DNA of 7,124 nucleotides from JBFHKO01 sp041595355 (GCA_041595355.1 JBFHKO010000133.1:1-7124), one strand, 5' to 3'; positions 1 to 6,118 are shown, counted from the first letter of the stretch. The notes: generated by a model from the sequence alone, not told the origin. Numbers and translations are program-made.

Positions 1-131
1 CATCGCATTTGCTGCAGCTCAAATGCCGGCACGGGTTCGTGGAACCAGTCGACTGAGGATGTAAGGCAACGCCGGCGAAAGTGAATTAGGTTGAACATTG
101 GCTAGGAGTTTGGAGGAAACGATGCGCACCA
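1..131. other. Unidentified sequence abutting truncated atpA
   Basis: This stretch occupies the place where the middle of atpA should be, but no frame gives alpha-subunit sequence. The frame leading into atpA has a TAG stop at 87-89. The frame starting at base 1 is open to a TGA at 82-84, and its 27 residues are unfamiliar. A 37-codon minus-strand frame spans 19-132, also unfamiliar. Small structures are visible: a hairpin at 34-46 (GGTTC / GAACC, 3-base loop), a 10-base palindrome at 46-55 (CAGTCGACTG), and GCCGGC at 25-30 and 71-76. GGAGGA at 112-117 precedes an ATG at 122, but that frame stops after 11 codons. I see no group II domain V, intein C-terminus or transposon end that I recognise. 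It may be the edge of an inserted element, a rearrangement or an assembly chimera. Confidence 0.5.
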
Positions 132-947
132 TGTTCCATGGGCGAGTACTTCCGTGACCGCGGTGAAGATGCGCTGATCATCTATGATGATCTCTCCAAG
201 CAGGCGGTGGCTTATCGCCAGATCTCCCTGCTGCTGCGTCGTCCGCCCGGACGTGAAGCCTTCCCCGGCGACGTCTTCTATCTGCACTCCCGTCTGCTGG
301 AGCGGGCCTCCCGCGTCAACGAGGAGTATGTGGAGAAGTTCACCCAGGGTGCGGTGAAAGGCAAGACCGGCTCCCTGACCGCGCTGCCGATCATCGAAAC
401 CCAGGCCGGTGACGTCTCCGCCTTCGTGCCGACCAACGTCATCTCCATCACCGATGGCCAGATCTTCCTGACCTCCCAGGCCTTCAACGCCGGTATCCGT
501 CCGGCGGTCGATCCCGGTATCTCCGTCTCCCGGGTGGGTGGCGCGGCCCAGACCAAGATCGTCAAGAAGCTCTCCGGGGGTATCCGTACCGCTCTGGCCC
601 AGTACCGCGAGCTGGCGGCCTTCGCCCAGTTCTCTTCCGATCTGGATGAGGCGACCCGCAAGCAGCTGGATCACGGTCAGAAGGTGACCGAGCTGATGAA
701 GCAGAAGCAGTACTCGCCCATGTCCGTGGCGCAGCAGGCTCTGGTTCTGTTCGCGGCCGAGCGGGGTTACCTGGCCAACGTCGAGTTGGACAAGATCGGC
801 GACTTCGAATCCGCGCTGCTCTCCTATGCCAGTTCACAGCACGCCGAACTGATGGCTGACATCAACGCCAAGGCTGACTACAACGACGACGTTGTGGCCA
901 AGCTGACCGCGCTGCTGGACAGCTTCAAGGCGACTCAAACCTGGTAA
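132..947 (+). CDS. atpA: F1Fo ATP synthase subunit alpha, C-terminal part (5' end missing)
   Basis: Alpha is the non-catalytic nucleotide-binding subunit of the F1 head (alpha3 beta3 gamma delta epsilon), on the cytoplasmic face of the inner membrane. About 271 residues are present, aligning by eye with roughly E. coli 243-513 and ending in the same F-K-A-T-Q-x-W tail. Visible are the Walker B segment LIIYDD (aspartates 186-191), the ATPase alpha/beta signature PAVDPGISVS (501-530), and the arginine of SRVGG at 531-533, which is the arginine finger reaching the beta active site. The P-loop and N-terminal beta-barrel are absent. Homology starts at the Cys codon at 132. The ATG at 138 is an internal methionine and not a credible start: the nearest Shine-Dalgarno-like sequence lies about 20 bases upstream. 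If the genome really is like this, the product would be non-functional. A contig-edge artefact is at least as likely. Confidence 0.9.
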   Translation, partial: CSMGEYFRDRGEDALIIYDDLSKQAVAYRQISLLLRRPPGREAFPGDVFYLHSRLLERASRVNEEYVEKFTQGAVKGKTGSLTALPIIETQAGDVSAFVPTNVISITDGQIFLTSQAFNAGIRPAVDPGISVSRVGGAAQTKIVKKLSGGIRTALAQYRELAAFAQFSSDLDEATRKQLDHGQKVTELMKQKQYSPMSVAQQALVLFAAERGYLANVELDKIGDFESALLSYASSQHAELMADINAKADYNDDVVAKLTALLDSFKATQTW

Positions 948-955
948 ACCCTGAT

Positions 956-975
956 GTGGCTGCCCTGGCAGCCAC
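956..975 (+). promoter_or_regulatory. Strong intercistronic hairpin between atpA and atpG
   Basis: An 8-base perfect stem (956-963 GTGGCTGC with 968-975 GCAGCCAC) closes on a CCTG loop. No T-run follows, so it is not a Rho-independent terminator. It lies 8 bases after the atpA stop and ends 5 bases before the atpG Shine-Dalgarno (GAGGAGA, 981-987). The structure is seen directly. A role in mRNA stability or in lowering gamma synthesis relative to alpha and beta is inference. Confidence 0.6.
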
Positions 976-993
976 CTGATGAGGAGAGTCTAA

Positions 994-1860
994 ATGGCCA
1001 GCGCTAAAGAGATACGAAACAAGATCGGCAGTGTGAAAAACACACAGAAGATCACCAGCGCGATGGAAATGGTGGCCGCCTCCAAGATGCGCAAGGCGCA
1101 GGATAGAATGGTCTCCAGCCGTCCCTACGCCGTCACCATGCGCAAGGTGATCGGCCACATCGCCCAGGGGAATCTGGAATACAAGCATTCCTACCTCGAG
1201 GAGCGTGAGGTCAAGCGGGTGGGTTACATCGTTGTCTCCACCGACCGCGGTCTCTGCGGTGGCTTGAACATCAACCTGTTCAAGGCTGCCCTCAATGACA
1301 TGAAGCAATGGAACGCGAAAGGTGCCCAGATTGACCTGGCACTGATCGGCAACAAGGCCTCCAGTTTCTTTGAGCGGTACGGTGCCAAGGTGAAAGCCCA
1401 TGTCTCCGGACTGGGTGATACCCCGAGCGTCAATGACCTGATAGGTTCCGTTAGAGTCATGCTTGAGGCTTACGACAACGGTGAGATCGACCGGCTCTAT
1501 CTGGTGTACAACAAGTTCGTCAACACCATGGTGCAGCAACCTCGGGTTGATCAACTGCTGCCGTTGCCCGTCACTGAAGACAGCAAACTGACCAAGAAGC
1601 ACCACTGGGATTACCTCTATGAGCCGGATCCCAAGAAGCTGCTGGATGCCCTGCTGATTCGCTATGTCGAGTCCCAGGTCTACCAGGGCGTGGTGGAAAA
1701 CCTGGCCAGTGAACAGGCCGCCCGAATGGTGGCTATGCAAGCCGCGACCGACAACGCCGGTAACCTGATTAACGATCTGCAACTGGTATACAACAAGGCC
1801 CGTCAGGCCAGTATTACCCAGGAACTGACCGAGATCGTTTCCGGTGCTGCTGCGGTGTAA
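994..1860 (+). CDS. atpG: F1Fo ATP synthase subunit gamma
   Basis: Gamma is the central rotor stalk of F1. It turns inside the alpha3 beta3 ring and couples proton flow through Fo to ATP synthesis. The product has 288 residues (E. coli 287). The N-terminal helix is standard (MASAKEIRNKIGSVKNTQKI), and the conserved STDRGLCGG motif lies at 82-90, with Cys88 matching E. coli Cys87. The C-terminal helix ends in the gamma signature, ITQELTEIVSGAA (from residue 274). These two terminal helices form the coiled coil that contacts beta. The start is supported by GAGGAGA at 981-987, six bases before the ATG. It follows atpA after 46 bases, which contain a stable hairpin, and precedes atpD by 33. The frame is intact with nothing missing. 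Confidence 0.98.
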   Translation: MASAKEIRNKIGSVKNTQKITSAMEMVAASKMRKAQDRMVSSRPYAVTMRKVIGHIAQGNLEYKHSYLEEREVKRVGYIVVSTDRGLCGGLNINLFKAALNDMKQWNAKGAQIDLALIGNKASSFFERYGAKVKAHVSGLGDTPSVNDLIGSVRVMLEAYDNGEIDRLYLVYNKFVNTMVQQPRVDQLLPLPVTEDSKLTKKHHWDYLYEPDPKKLLDALLIRYVESQVYQGVVENLASEQAARMVAMQAATDNAGNLINDLQLVYNKARQASITQELTEIVSGAAAV

Positions 1861-1893
1861 GTCAAGGTTTATCAAAGGTTTAGAGGATTTGAC

Positions 1894-3282
1894 ATGAGTA
1901 ACGGTTTCATCGTCCAAATCATCGGCGCTGTGGTGGACATCGAGTTCCCGCAGAATGCCGTGCCCCAGGTGTACGATGCACTCAAGATCGTCGGCGAAGG
2001 TCAAGGCCAGGGTCTGGTGCTGGAAGTCCAGCAACAGATTGGTGGTGGCGTCGTTCGTTGTATCACCATGGGTTCCTCCGACGGTCTGCGTCGTGGGATG
2101 GAAGTAGTCAATAGCGGTAAATCCATCCAGGTTCCGGTCGGCAAGGCCACCCTGGGCCGGATCATGAACGTGCTGGGCGAGCCTATCGACGAGAAAGGCC
2201 CGATCGGCGAGGAAGATTGCTGGTCCATCCACCGCGAGGCGCCCAGCTACGAAGAGCAGTCCAACAGCACCGAGCTGCTGGAAACCGGCATCAAGGTCAT
2301 CGATCTCATCTGCCCGTTCGCCAAGGGCGGCAAGGTGGGGCTGTTCGGCGGCGCCGGCGTGGGCAAGACCGTCAACATGATGGAACTGATCCGCAACATC
2401 GCCATCGAGCACAGCGGCTACTCGGTGTTTGCCGGCGTGGGCGAGCGGACCCGGGAAGGGAACGACTTCTACCACGAGATGATGGAGTCCAACGTACTGG
2501 ACAAGGTCTCCCTGGTGTACGGCCAGATGAACGAGCCGCCGGGAAACCGTCTGCGCGTGGCCCTGACCGGTCTGACCATGGCCGAGAAGTTCCGTGATGA
2601 AGGCCGTGACGTACTGTTCTTCGTGGACAACATCTATCGCTACACCCTGGCCGGTACCGAAGTATCGGCTCTGCTGGGTCGTATGCCTTCAGCGGTAGGC
2701 TATCAGCCGACCCTGGCGGAAGAGATGGGTGTGCTGCAGGAGCGGATCACCTCCACCAAGACCGGCTCCATCACCTCGGTACAGGCGGTATACGTACCGG
2801 CGGATGACTTGACCGACCCGTCACCGGCCACCACCTTCGCCCACCTGGATGCGACCGTGGTACTCTCCCGTCAGATCGCCGCCCTGGGTATCTACCCGGC
2901 GGTGGATCCGCTGGATTCCACCTCCCGGCAGCTGGATCCGCTGGTGGTGGGCAAGGAACACTACGACGTGGCCCGTGGCGTGCAGTCCGTACTGCAACGC
3001 TACAAGGAGCTGAAGGACATCATCGCCATCCTGGGCATGGACGAACTGTCCGAGCAGGACAAGCTGATGGTGGCCCGTGCCCGTAAGATCGAGCGTTTCC
3101 TGTCCCAGCCGTTCAACGTGGCCGAGGTGTTCACCGGCTCGCCCGGCAAGTATGTCTCCCTGAAGGAAACCATCCGTGGCTTCAAGGGCATCCTGGACGG
3201 CGAGTACGACAATCTGCCCGAGCAGGCGTTCTACATGGTGGGCTCCATCGACGAAGTGGTCGAGAAGGCCAAGAAACTCTAA
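1894..3282 (+). CDS. atpD: F1Fo ATP synthase subunit beta (catalytic)
   Basis: Beta carries the three catalytic sites that form ATP from ADP and phosphate. The product has 462 residues (E. coli 460; the two extra fall near residues 33-40, in a glycine/glutamine-rich turn). In order: N-terminal beta-barrel; P-loop GGAGVGKT at 152-159 (Lys158); GERTREG with catalytic Glu184 (E. coli Glu181); Walker B VLFFVD ending in Asp245; the adenine-stacking Tyr334; the signature PAVDPLDSTS at 335-344; and the C-terminal helical domain. The lever loop that contacts gamma and epsilon reads DELSEQD (383-389) instead of DELSEED, a conservative change. GAGGA at 1883-1887 lies six bases before the ATG. The gene is complete, and its codon choice looks like that of a highly expressed gene. 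Confidence 0.99.
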   Translation: MSNGFIVQIIGAVVDIEFPQNAVPQVYDALKIVGEGQGQGLVLEVQQQIGGGVVRCITMGSSDGLRRGMEVVNSGKSIQVPVGKATLGRIMNVLGEPIDEKGPIGEEDCWSIHREAPSYEEQSNSTELLETGIKVIDLICPFAKGGKVGLFGGAGVGKTVNMMELIRNIAIEHSGYSVFAGVGERTREGNDFYHEMMESNVLDKVSLVYGQMNEPPGNRLRVALTGLTMAEKFRDEGRDVLFFVDNIYRYTLAGTEVSALLGRMPSAVGYQPTLAEEMGVLQERITSTKTGSITSVQAVYVPADDLTDPSPATTFAHLDATVVLSRQIAALGIYPAVDPLDSTSRQLDPLVVGKEHYDVARGVQSVLQRYKELKDIIAILGMDELSEQDKLMVARARKIERFLSQPFNVAEVFTGSPGKYVSLKETIRGFKGILDGEYDNLPEQAFYMVGSIDEVVEKAKKL

Positions 3283-3290
3283 GCCTTGGG

Positions 3291-3297
3291 AGGAGGT
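3291..3297 (+). promoter_or_regulatory. Ribosome binding site that fixes the atpC start
   Basis: AGGAGGT is a full anti-Shine-Dalgarno match, three bases before the ATG at 3301. A longer frame could begin at the TTG at 3286, but that codon overlaps the binding site itself and would add five residues absent from the family. The site therefore decides for 3301. Confidence 0.85.
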
Positions 3298-3300
3298 GCT

Positions 3301-3726
3301 ATGCCTGAAATAACCTTCCATCTGGACGTGGTCAGCGCCGAAGGGATGCTGTTCTCCGGCAGGGTTGAATCCGTTCAGGTCTCTGGTTCGGAGGGGGAGC
3401 TGGGGATCCGTCATGGTCACGCGCCCCTGCTGACCGCCATCAAGCCGGGGCTGGTGCGTCTCATCAAGCTGCACGGTGCCGAGGAGGTGTTGTACATCTC
3501 CGGCGGCATGCTGGAAGTGCAGCCGGAGACCGTGACCGTGCTGGCGGATACCGCCATCCGCGCGGCCGATCTGGATGAAGCGAAAGCCCAGGAAGCCAAG
3601 CGCGCCGCCGAGGAGAAGATCCACGGCGTGGTGGGGGATATCGACTATGCCCAGGCCATCACCGAGCTGGCCAAGGCCATGGCCCAGCTGCGGGTCATCG
3701 AGATCACCCGCAAGAACTACGGCTGA
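3301..3726 (+). CDS. atpC: F1Fo ATP synthase subunit epsilon
   Basis: Epsilon sits at the base of the central stalk, joins gamma to the c-ring, and inhibits ATP hydrolysis through its C-terminal helices. The product has 141 residues (E. coli 139). The N-terminal beta-sandwich, about residues 1-86, carries HLDVVSAEG, GSEGELGI, GHAPLLTAIKPG and SGGMLEVQP. Two C-terminal helices follow (about 90-141), rich in Ala, Glu and Lys, with DYAQAITELAKAMAQLRVIE close to E. coli. The start at 3301 is chosen from the near-perfect ribosome binding site. It is the last atp gene, 18 bases after atpD, and a terminator follows. Confidence 0.97.
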   Translation: MPEITFHLDVVSAEGMLFSGRVESVQVSGSEGELGIRHGHAPLLTAIKPGLVRLIKLHGAEEVLYISGGMLEVQPETVTVLADTAIRAADLDEAKAQEAKRAAEEKIHGVVGDIDYAQAITELAKAMAQLRVIEITRKNYG

Positions 3727-3744
3727 TGAGCCACCCCTTGACGC

Positions 3745-3770
3745 AAAAGCGGCCCCCGGGCCGCTTTTTT
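3745..3770 (+). terminator. Rho-independent terminator of the atp operon
   Basis: A GC-rich stem (GCGGCC at 3749-3754 with GGCCGC at 3759-3764, loop CCCG) is extended by A-T pairs (3745-3748 with 3765-3768). It ends in six T residues (3765-3770) and begins 18 bases after the atpC stop. The A-run on the other side could let it act in both directions. A possible -10 box for glmU begins within three bases of its end. Confidence 0.9.
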
Positions 3771-3772
3771 AT

Positions 3773-3778
3773 TAGAAT
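3773..3778 (+). promoter_or_regulatory. Possible -10 box of a glmU promoter
   Basis: TAGAAT, within TTAGAATGG, is identical to the -10 context of the better-supported promoter before the regulator (5273-5281). No good -35 lies 16-18 bases upstream, where the terminator stem sits. TTGACG at 3738-3743 is 29 bases away, which is too far. The promoter is therefore weak, activator-dependent or misidentified, and read-through from the atp operon could also serve glmU. Confidence 0.35.
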
Positions 3779-3791
3779 GGCTTTCTCTTGT

Positions 3792-3802
3792 CGAATCGAA
3801 AC
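3792..3802 (+). promoter_or_regulatory. Putative GlmR-type operator before glmU
   Basis: CGAATCGAAAC is an exact copy of the word at 5302-5312 and differs by one base from 5261-5271. It contains the palindrome CGA-A-TCG, and TCGAA/TCGAAA repeats are typical of DeoR-family operators. It lies 22 bases upstream of the glmU ATG, just downstream of the possible -10 box, a position suited to repression. Binding by the adjacent regulator is inferred. Confidence 0.5.
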
Positions 3803-3823
3803 ACTCAGTAGCTAAGGATCCTC

Positions 3824-5188
3824 ATGTCATTACAGGTGGTCATTCTCGCGGCGGGTAAGGGTACCCGCATGCGCTCCTCCCTGCCCAAGGTGCTCCACCC
3901 GGTGGCCGGCCGGCCCATGGTCGCCCATGTCATCCAGACGGCCCGCTCCCTGGGTGCACAGCAGATCCACCTGGTGTATGGCCACGGTGGCGAATTGCTG
4001 CAGCAACGGCTGGCCGAGTCGGAGCTGGAGTGGGTGCTGCAGGCCGAGCAGCTGGGCACCGGCCATGCCGTGGCCCAGGCCATGCCGGCCATTGCCGATG
4101 ATGCCCGGGTGCTGGTGCTCTATGGCGACACGCCCCTCATCAGCCAGGCCACCCTGGAGCAGCTGCTGGCGGTCCAGCCTGAGAATGGCATCGGTCTGCT
4201 GACCGTCCACCTGGACAACCCCGCCGGCTATGGCCGCATCCTGCGCCAGGGCGGCGAGGTGGTGGGCATCGTCGAGCAGAAGGATGCCAGCCCCGAGCAG
4301 CTGGCCATCCGCGAGGTGAACACCGGCGTGCTGGTGGCGCCGGCCGGTCAGCTGAAGGGCTGGCTGGCGGGGCTGACCAACAGCAATGCCCAGGGCGAGT
4401 ACTACCTCACCGATGTCATCGCCGCCGCCCACCGCGATGGCGCCGCCATCCGCACCGCCCAGCCGGCCCGTGCCGAGGAGACCGAAGGCGCCAACAATCG
4501 CCTGCAACTGGCGGCCCTGGAGCGCTTCTACCAGCGGCGCGAGGCCGAGCGGCTGATGCTGGAAGGGGTCACCCTGCTGGATCCGGCGCGCTTCGATCTG
4601 CGTGGCAGCCTGGCCTGCGGCGAGGATGTGCTCATCGACGTCAACGTCGTCGTCGAGGGCGAGGTGGTGCTCGGTAACCGGGTGCAGATTGGCGCTGGCT
4701 GTGTGCTGCGCGACTGCCGGATCGCCGATGACAGCATCATCAGCCCCTATACGGTGATCGAGGGGGCGACACTGGCCGAAGGCTGCACCGTGGGCCCCTT
4801 CGCCCGTCTGCGTCCCGGCGCCGAGCTGGCGGCCCAGGCCCATGTCGGCAACTTCGTCGAGCTGAAGAACGCCCGCCTGGGTCAGGGATCCAAGGCCGGC
4901 CATCTGAGCTACCTGGGTGACAGCGACATCGGCGCCAACGTCAACATCGGCGCCGGCACCATCACCTGCAACTATGACGGCGCCAACAAGCACAAGACCA
5001 TCATCGAGGATGACGTCTTCGTCGGCTCCGATACCCAGCTGGTCGCCCCGGTGACGGTGCGCAAGGGGGCCACCATAGGCGCCGGCACCACCCTGACCCG
5101 GGAGGTGGGTGCGGGCGAGCTGGTCATCAGCCGGGTGGCACAGCGGCACATTCCCAACTGGCCGCGGCCGGTGAAGCTGAAAAAGTGA
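3824..5188 (+). CDS. glmU: Bifunctional GlmU: glucosamine-1-P acetyltransferase / GlcNAc-1-P uridyltransferase
   Basis: GlmU makes the last two steps to UDP-GlcNAc in the cytoplasm: acetylation of glucosamine-1-phosphate with acetyl-CoA, then uridylylation with UTP. The product has 454 residues (E. coli 456). The N-terminal Rossmann-like uridyltransferase has LAAGKGTRM at 8-16, YGDTP with Mg-binding Asp102 (E. coli Asp105), and EGANNR with Asn224 (E. coli Asn227; E. coli has GVNNR). After a linker helix come hexapeptide repeats of a left-handed beta-helix, with VGNFVELKNA, KAGHLSYLGD (acetyltransfer base His360, E. coli His363) and NIGAGTITCNYDG. AAGGA at 3814-3818 lies five bases before the ATG. 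It sits between the atp and glmU terminators, so it can be a single-gene unit. Both active sites look intact. Confidence 0.98.
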   Translation: MSLQVVILAAGKGTRMRSSLPKVLHPVAGRPMVAHVIQTARSLGAQQIHLVYGHGGELLQQRLAESELEWVLQAEQLGTGHAVAQAMPAIADDARVLVLYGDTPLISQATLEQLLAVQPENGIGLLTVHLDNPAGYGRILRQGGEVVGIVEQKDASPEQLAIREVNTGVLVAPAGQLKGWLAGLTNSNAQGEYYLTDVIAAAHRDGAAIRTAQPARAEETEGANNRLQLAALERFYQRREAERLMLEGVTLLDPARFDLRGSLACGEDVLIDVNVVVEGEVVLGNRVQIGAGCVLRDCRIADDSIISPYTVIEGATLAEGCTVGPFARLRPGAELAAQAHVGNFVELKNARLGQGSKAGHLSYLGDSDIGANVNIGAGTITCNYDGANKHKTIIEDDVFVGSDTQLVAPVTVRKGATIGAGTTLTREVGAGELVISRVAQRHIPNWPRPVKLKK

Positions 5189-5191
5189 TGC

Positions 5192-5223
5192 CAGGGGCCT
5201 GCCGTGCAGGCCCCTGTTTGTTT
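5192..5223 (+). terminator. Rho-independent terminator after glmU
   Basis: A perfect 11-base stem (5192-5202 with 5206-5216) with a CGT loop is followed by TTTGTTT. It starts three bases after the glmU stop codon. It would separate glmU from the downstream regulator and glmS, unlike the E. coli glmUS arrangement, where the two genes are co-transcribed. Confidence 0.88.
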
Positions 5224-5251
5224 CTGCTCGCCGTGGATCTCTCCATTCCGC

Positions 5252-5279
5252 TTGATCTTTCGATTCGAAACTTTAGAAT
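5252..5279 (+). promoter_or_regulatory. Predicted sigma-70 promoter for glmR-glmS
   Basis: TTGATC (-35, 5252-5257) and TAGAAT (-10, 5274-5279) are separated by 16 bases. The start of transcription would fall near 5286, giving a leader of about 34 bases before the ATG at 5320. An almost perfect inverted repeat fills the spacer, which suggests repression by blocking RNA polymerase. Confidence 0.55.
5258..5271 (+). promoter_or_regulatory. Putative operator inside the glmR promoter spacer
   Basis: TTTCGA-T-TCGAAA (5258-5270) is a perfect inverted repeat around a single T. With the next C it contains CGATTCGAAAC, one base different from the word before glmU. Its position between -35 and -10 is classic for autorepression. 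Its start (CGA at 5261) is 41 bases from the second copy at 5302, close to four helical turns, so two dimers could bind on the same face. Confidence 0.55.
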
Positions 5280-5301
5280 GGTCTCATTCTGGCTATGCAA
5301 G

Positions 5302-5312
5302 CGAATCGAAAC
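5302..5312 (+). promoter_or_regulatory. Putative second operator in the glmR leader
   Basis: CGAATCGAAAC is identical to the copy before glmU. It lies in the predicted leader and ends seven bases before the glmR ATG, where a Shine-Dalgarno would be expected. Only weak ribosome-binding sequence is visible here, so low regulator synthesis is plausible. Protein binding is inferred from the repetition. Confidence 0.5.
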
Positions 5313-5319
5313 AAAACAG

Positions 5320-6096
5320 ATGGTCAAGCGAAACACCCAGCAACGCCGCCATACCATAGTCACGCTGCTGGCCGAACAGGGCGAGCTGAGCGTCGATACC
5401 CTGGCCCGGCGTTTCGAAACGTCGGAAGTGACCATCCGCAAGGATCTGGCCGAGCTGGAGCGCAACGGCCTGCTGCTGCGCCGTTACGGCGGGGCCGTGT
5501 CGGTGCCCAGTGAATTGGTGGCCGAGCCGCTGGAGGCGGAAACCGTCTCGAAACAGAAGCAGGCCATCGCCCGGGCGGCGGCGGATCTGATCCGCGATCA
5601 TAACCGGCTCATCATCGACTCCGGCAGCAGCACCGCCGCTCTCATTCCCGAACTGGGCAACAAGCGCGGTCTGGTGGTGATGACCAACTCCCTGGAGGTG
5701 GCTGCCGCCCTGCGCGAGCTGGAGAACGAACCGACCCTGCTGATGAGCGGCGGCACCTGGGATCCCCACTCCGAGTCCTTTCAGGGCCAGGTGGCGGAGC
5801 AGGTGCTGCGTGCCTACGATTTCGACCAGCTGTTCATCGGCGCGGCGGGCATCGATCCGGCGCGCGGTACCACCACCTTCAACGAGCTGCTTGGCCTGTC
5901 GCGGGTGATGGCCGAGGTGGCGCGCGAGGTGATAGTGCTGGCGGAATCCCACAAGGTGGGCCGCAAGATCCCCAATCTGGAGCTGCCCTGGGCCAATATC
6001 GATGTCCTGATCACCGATACCGGCATCAGTGACGAGGCCAAGGCGCAGATAGAACAACAGGGGGTGCAGGTGCTCTGCGCCCCGGAATCACTCTGA
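5320..6096 (+). CDS. glmR: DeoR-family transcriptional regulator (GlmR-like), between glmU and glmS
   Basis: A 258-residue protein of usual DeoR length. The N-terminal winged helix-turn-helix (about 1-60) has the family pattern RRFETSEVTIRKDLAELE followed by RRYGGAV. The C-terminal sugar-phosphate sensing domain has DSGSST at 100-105, TNSLEV at 122-127, LMSGG, FIGAAGID, TTFNE and ESHKVGRK at 209-216. Family members bind phosphorylated sugars, so an amino-sugar phosphate is a reasonable but unproven effector. The frame is open back to 5185, but those 45 residues cover the terminator, promoter and operators. MVKRNTQQRR fits the usual start, although its ribosome binding site is poor. It sits 22 bases before glmS and is probably co-transcribed with it. 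The symbol follows the Pseudomonas gene in the same position. Confidence 0.9.
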   Translation: MVKRNTQQRRHTIVTLLAEQGELSVDTLARRFETSEVTIRKDLAELERNGLLLRRYGGAVSVPSELVAEPLEAETVSKQKQAIARAAADLIRDHNRLIIDSGSSTAALIPELGNKRGLVVMTNSLEVAAALRELENEPTLLMSGGTWDPHSESFQGQVAEQVLRAYDFDQLFIGAAGIDPARGTTTFNELLGLSRVMAEVAREVIVLAESHKVGRKIPNLELPWANIDVLITDTGISDEAKAQIEQQGVQVLCAPESL

Positions 6097-6118
6097 ACAA
6101 TCAAGAAGGACGACGAGC

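Noticed and set aside
1..131. Group I or group II intron, or intein, at the atpA junction
   Set aside because: No domain V-like hairpin with a GNRA loop, no recognisable group I core segments, and no intein His-Asn end in frame (the frame has a stop at 87). It remains only a possibility to be tested by covariance models.
19..132. 37-codon minus-strand frame beginning exactly at the junction
   Set aside because: Too short, with no visible ribosome binding site or recognised homology; in GC-rich DNA such frames are common.
138..140. ATG at 138 as a true start of a short alpha-like protein
   Set aside because: It is the internal methionine of the conserved CSMGEYF segment, lacks a properly spaced ribosome binding site, and homology extends upstream of it by two codons.
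925..2475. A 516-codon minus-strand frame opposite atpG and atpD
   Set aside because: It is antisense to two clearly conserved genes, its product is compositionally odd (rich in His, Gly, Leu, Asp), and it is a side effect of GC-rich codon use on the + strand.
3830..5149. A 439-codon minus-strand frame opposite glmU
   Set aside because: It is a mirror of GlmU codons in a GC-rich gene, with no recognisable motif; the + strand frame has every GlmU landmark.
5185..5319. N-terminal extension of the regulator to 5185 or to the ATG at 5278
   Set aside because: The extension would translate the glmU terminator, promoter and operator. The ATG at 5278 overlaps the -10 box, and the DeoR family normally starts just before the R-R of the helix-turn-helix.
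6097..6118. glmS ribozyme or riboswitch upstream of glmS
   Set aside because: Only 22 bases separate glmR from glmS, far too short for the ribozyme, which is also a feature of Gram-positive bacteria.
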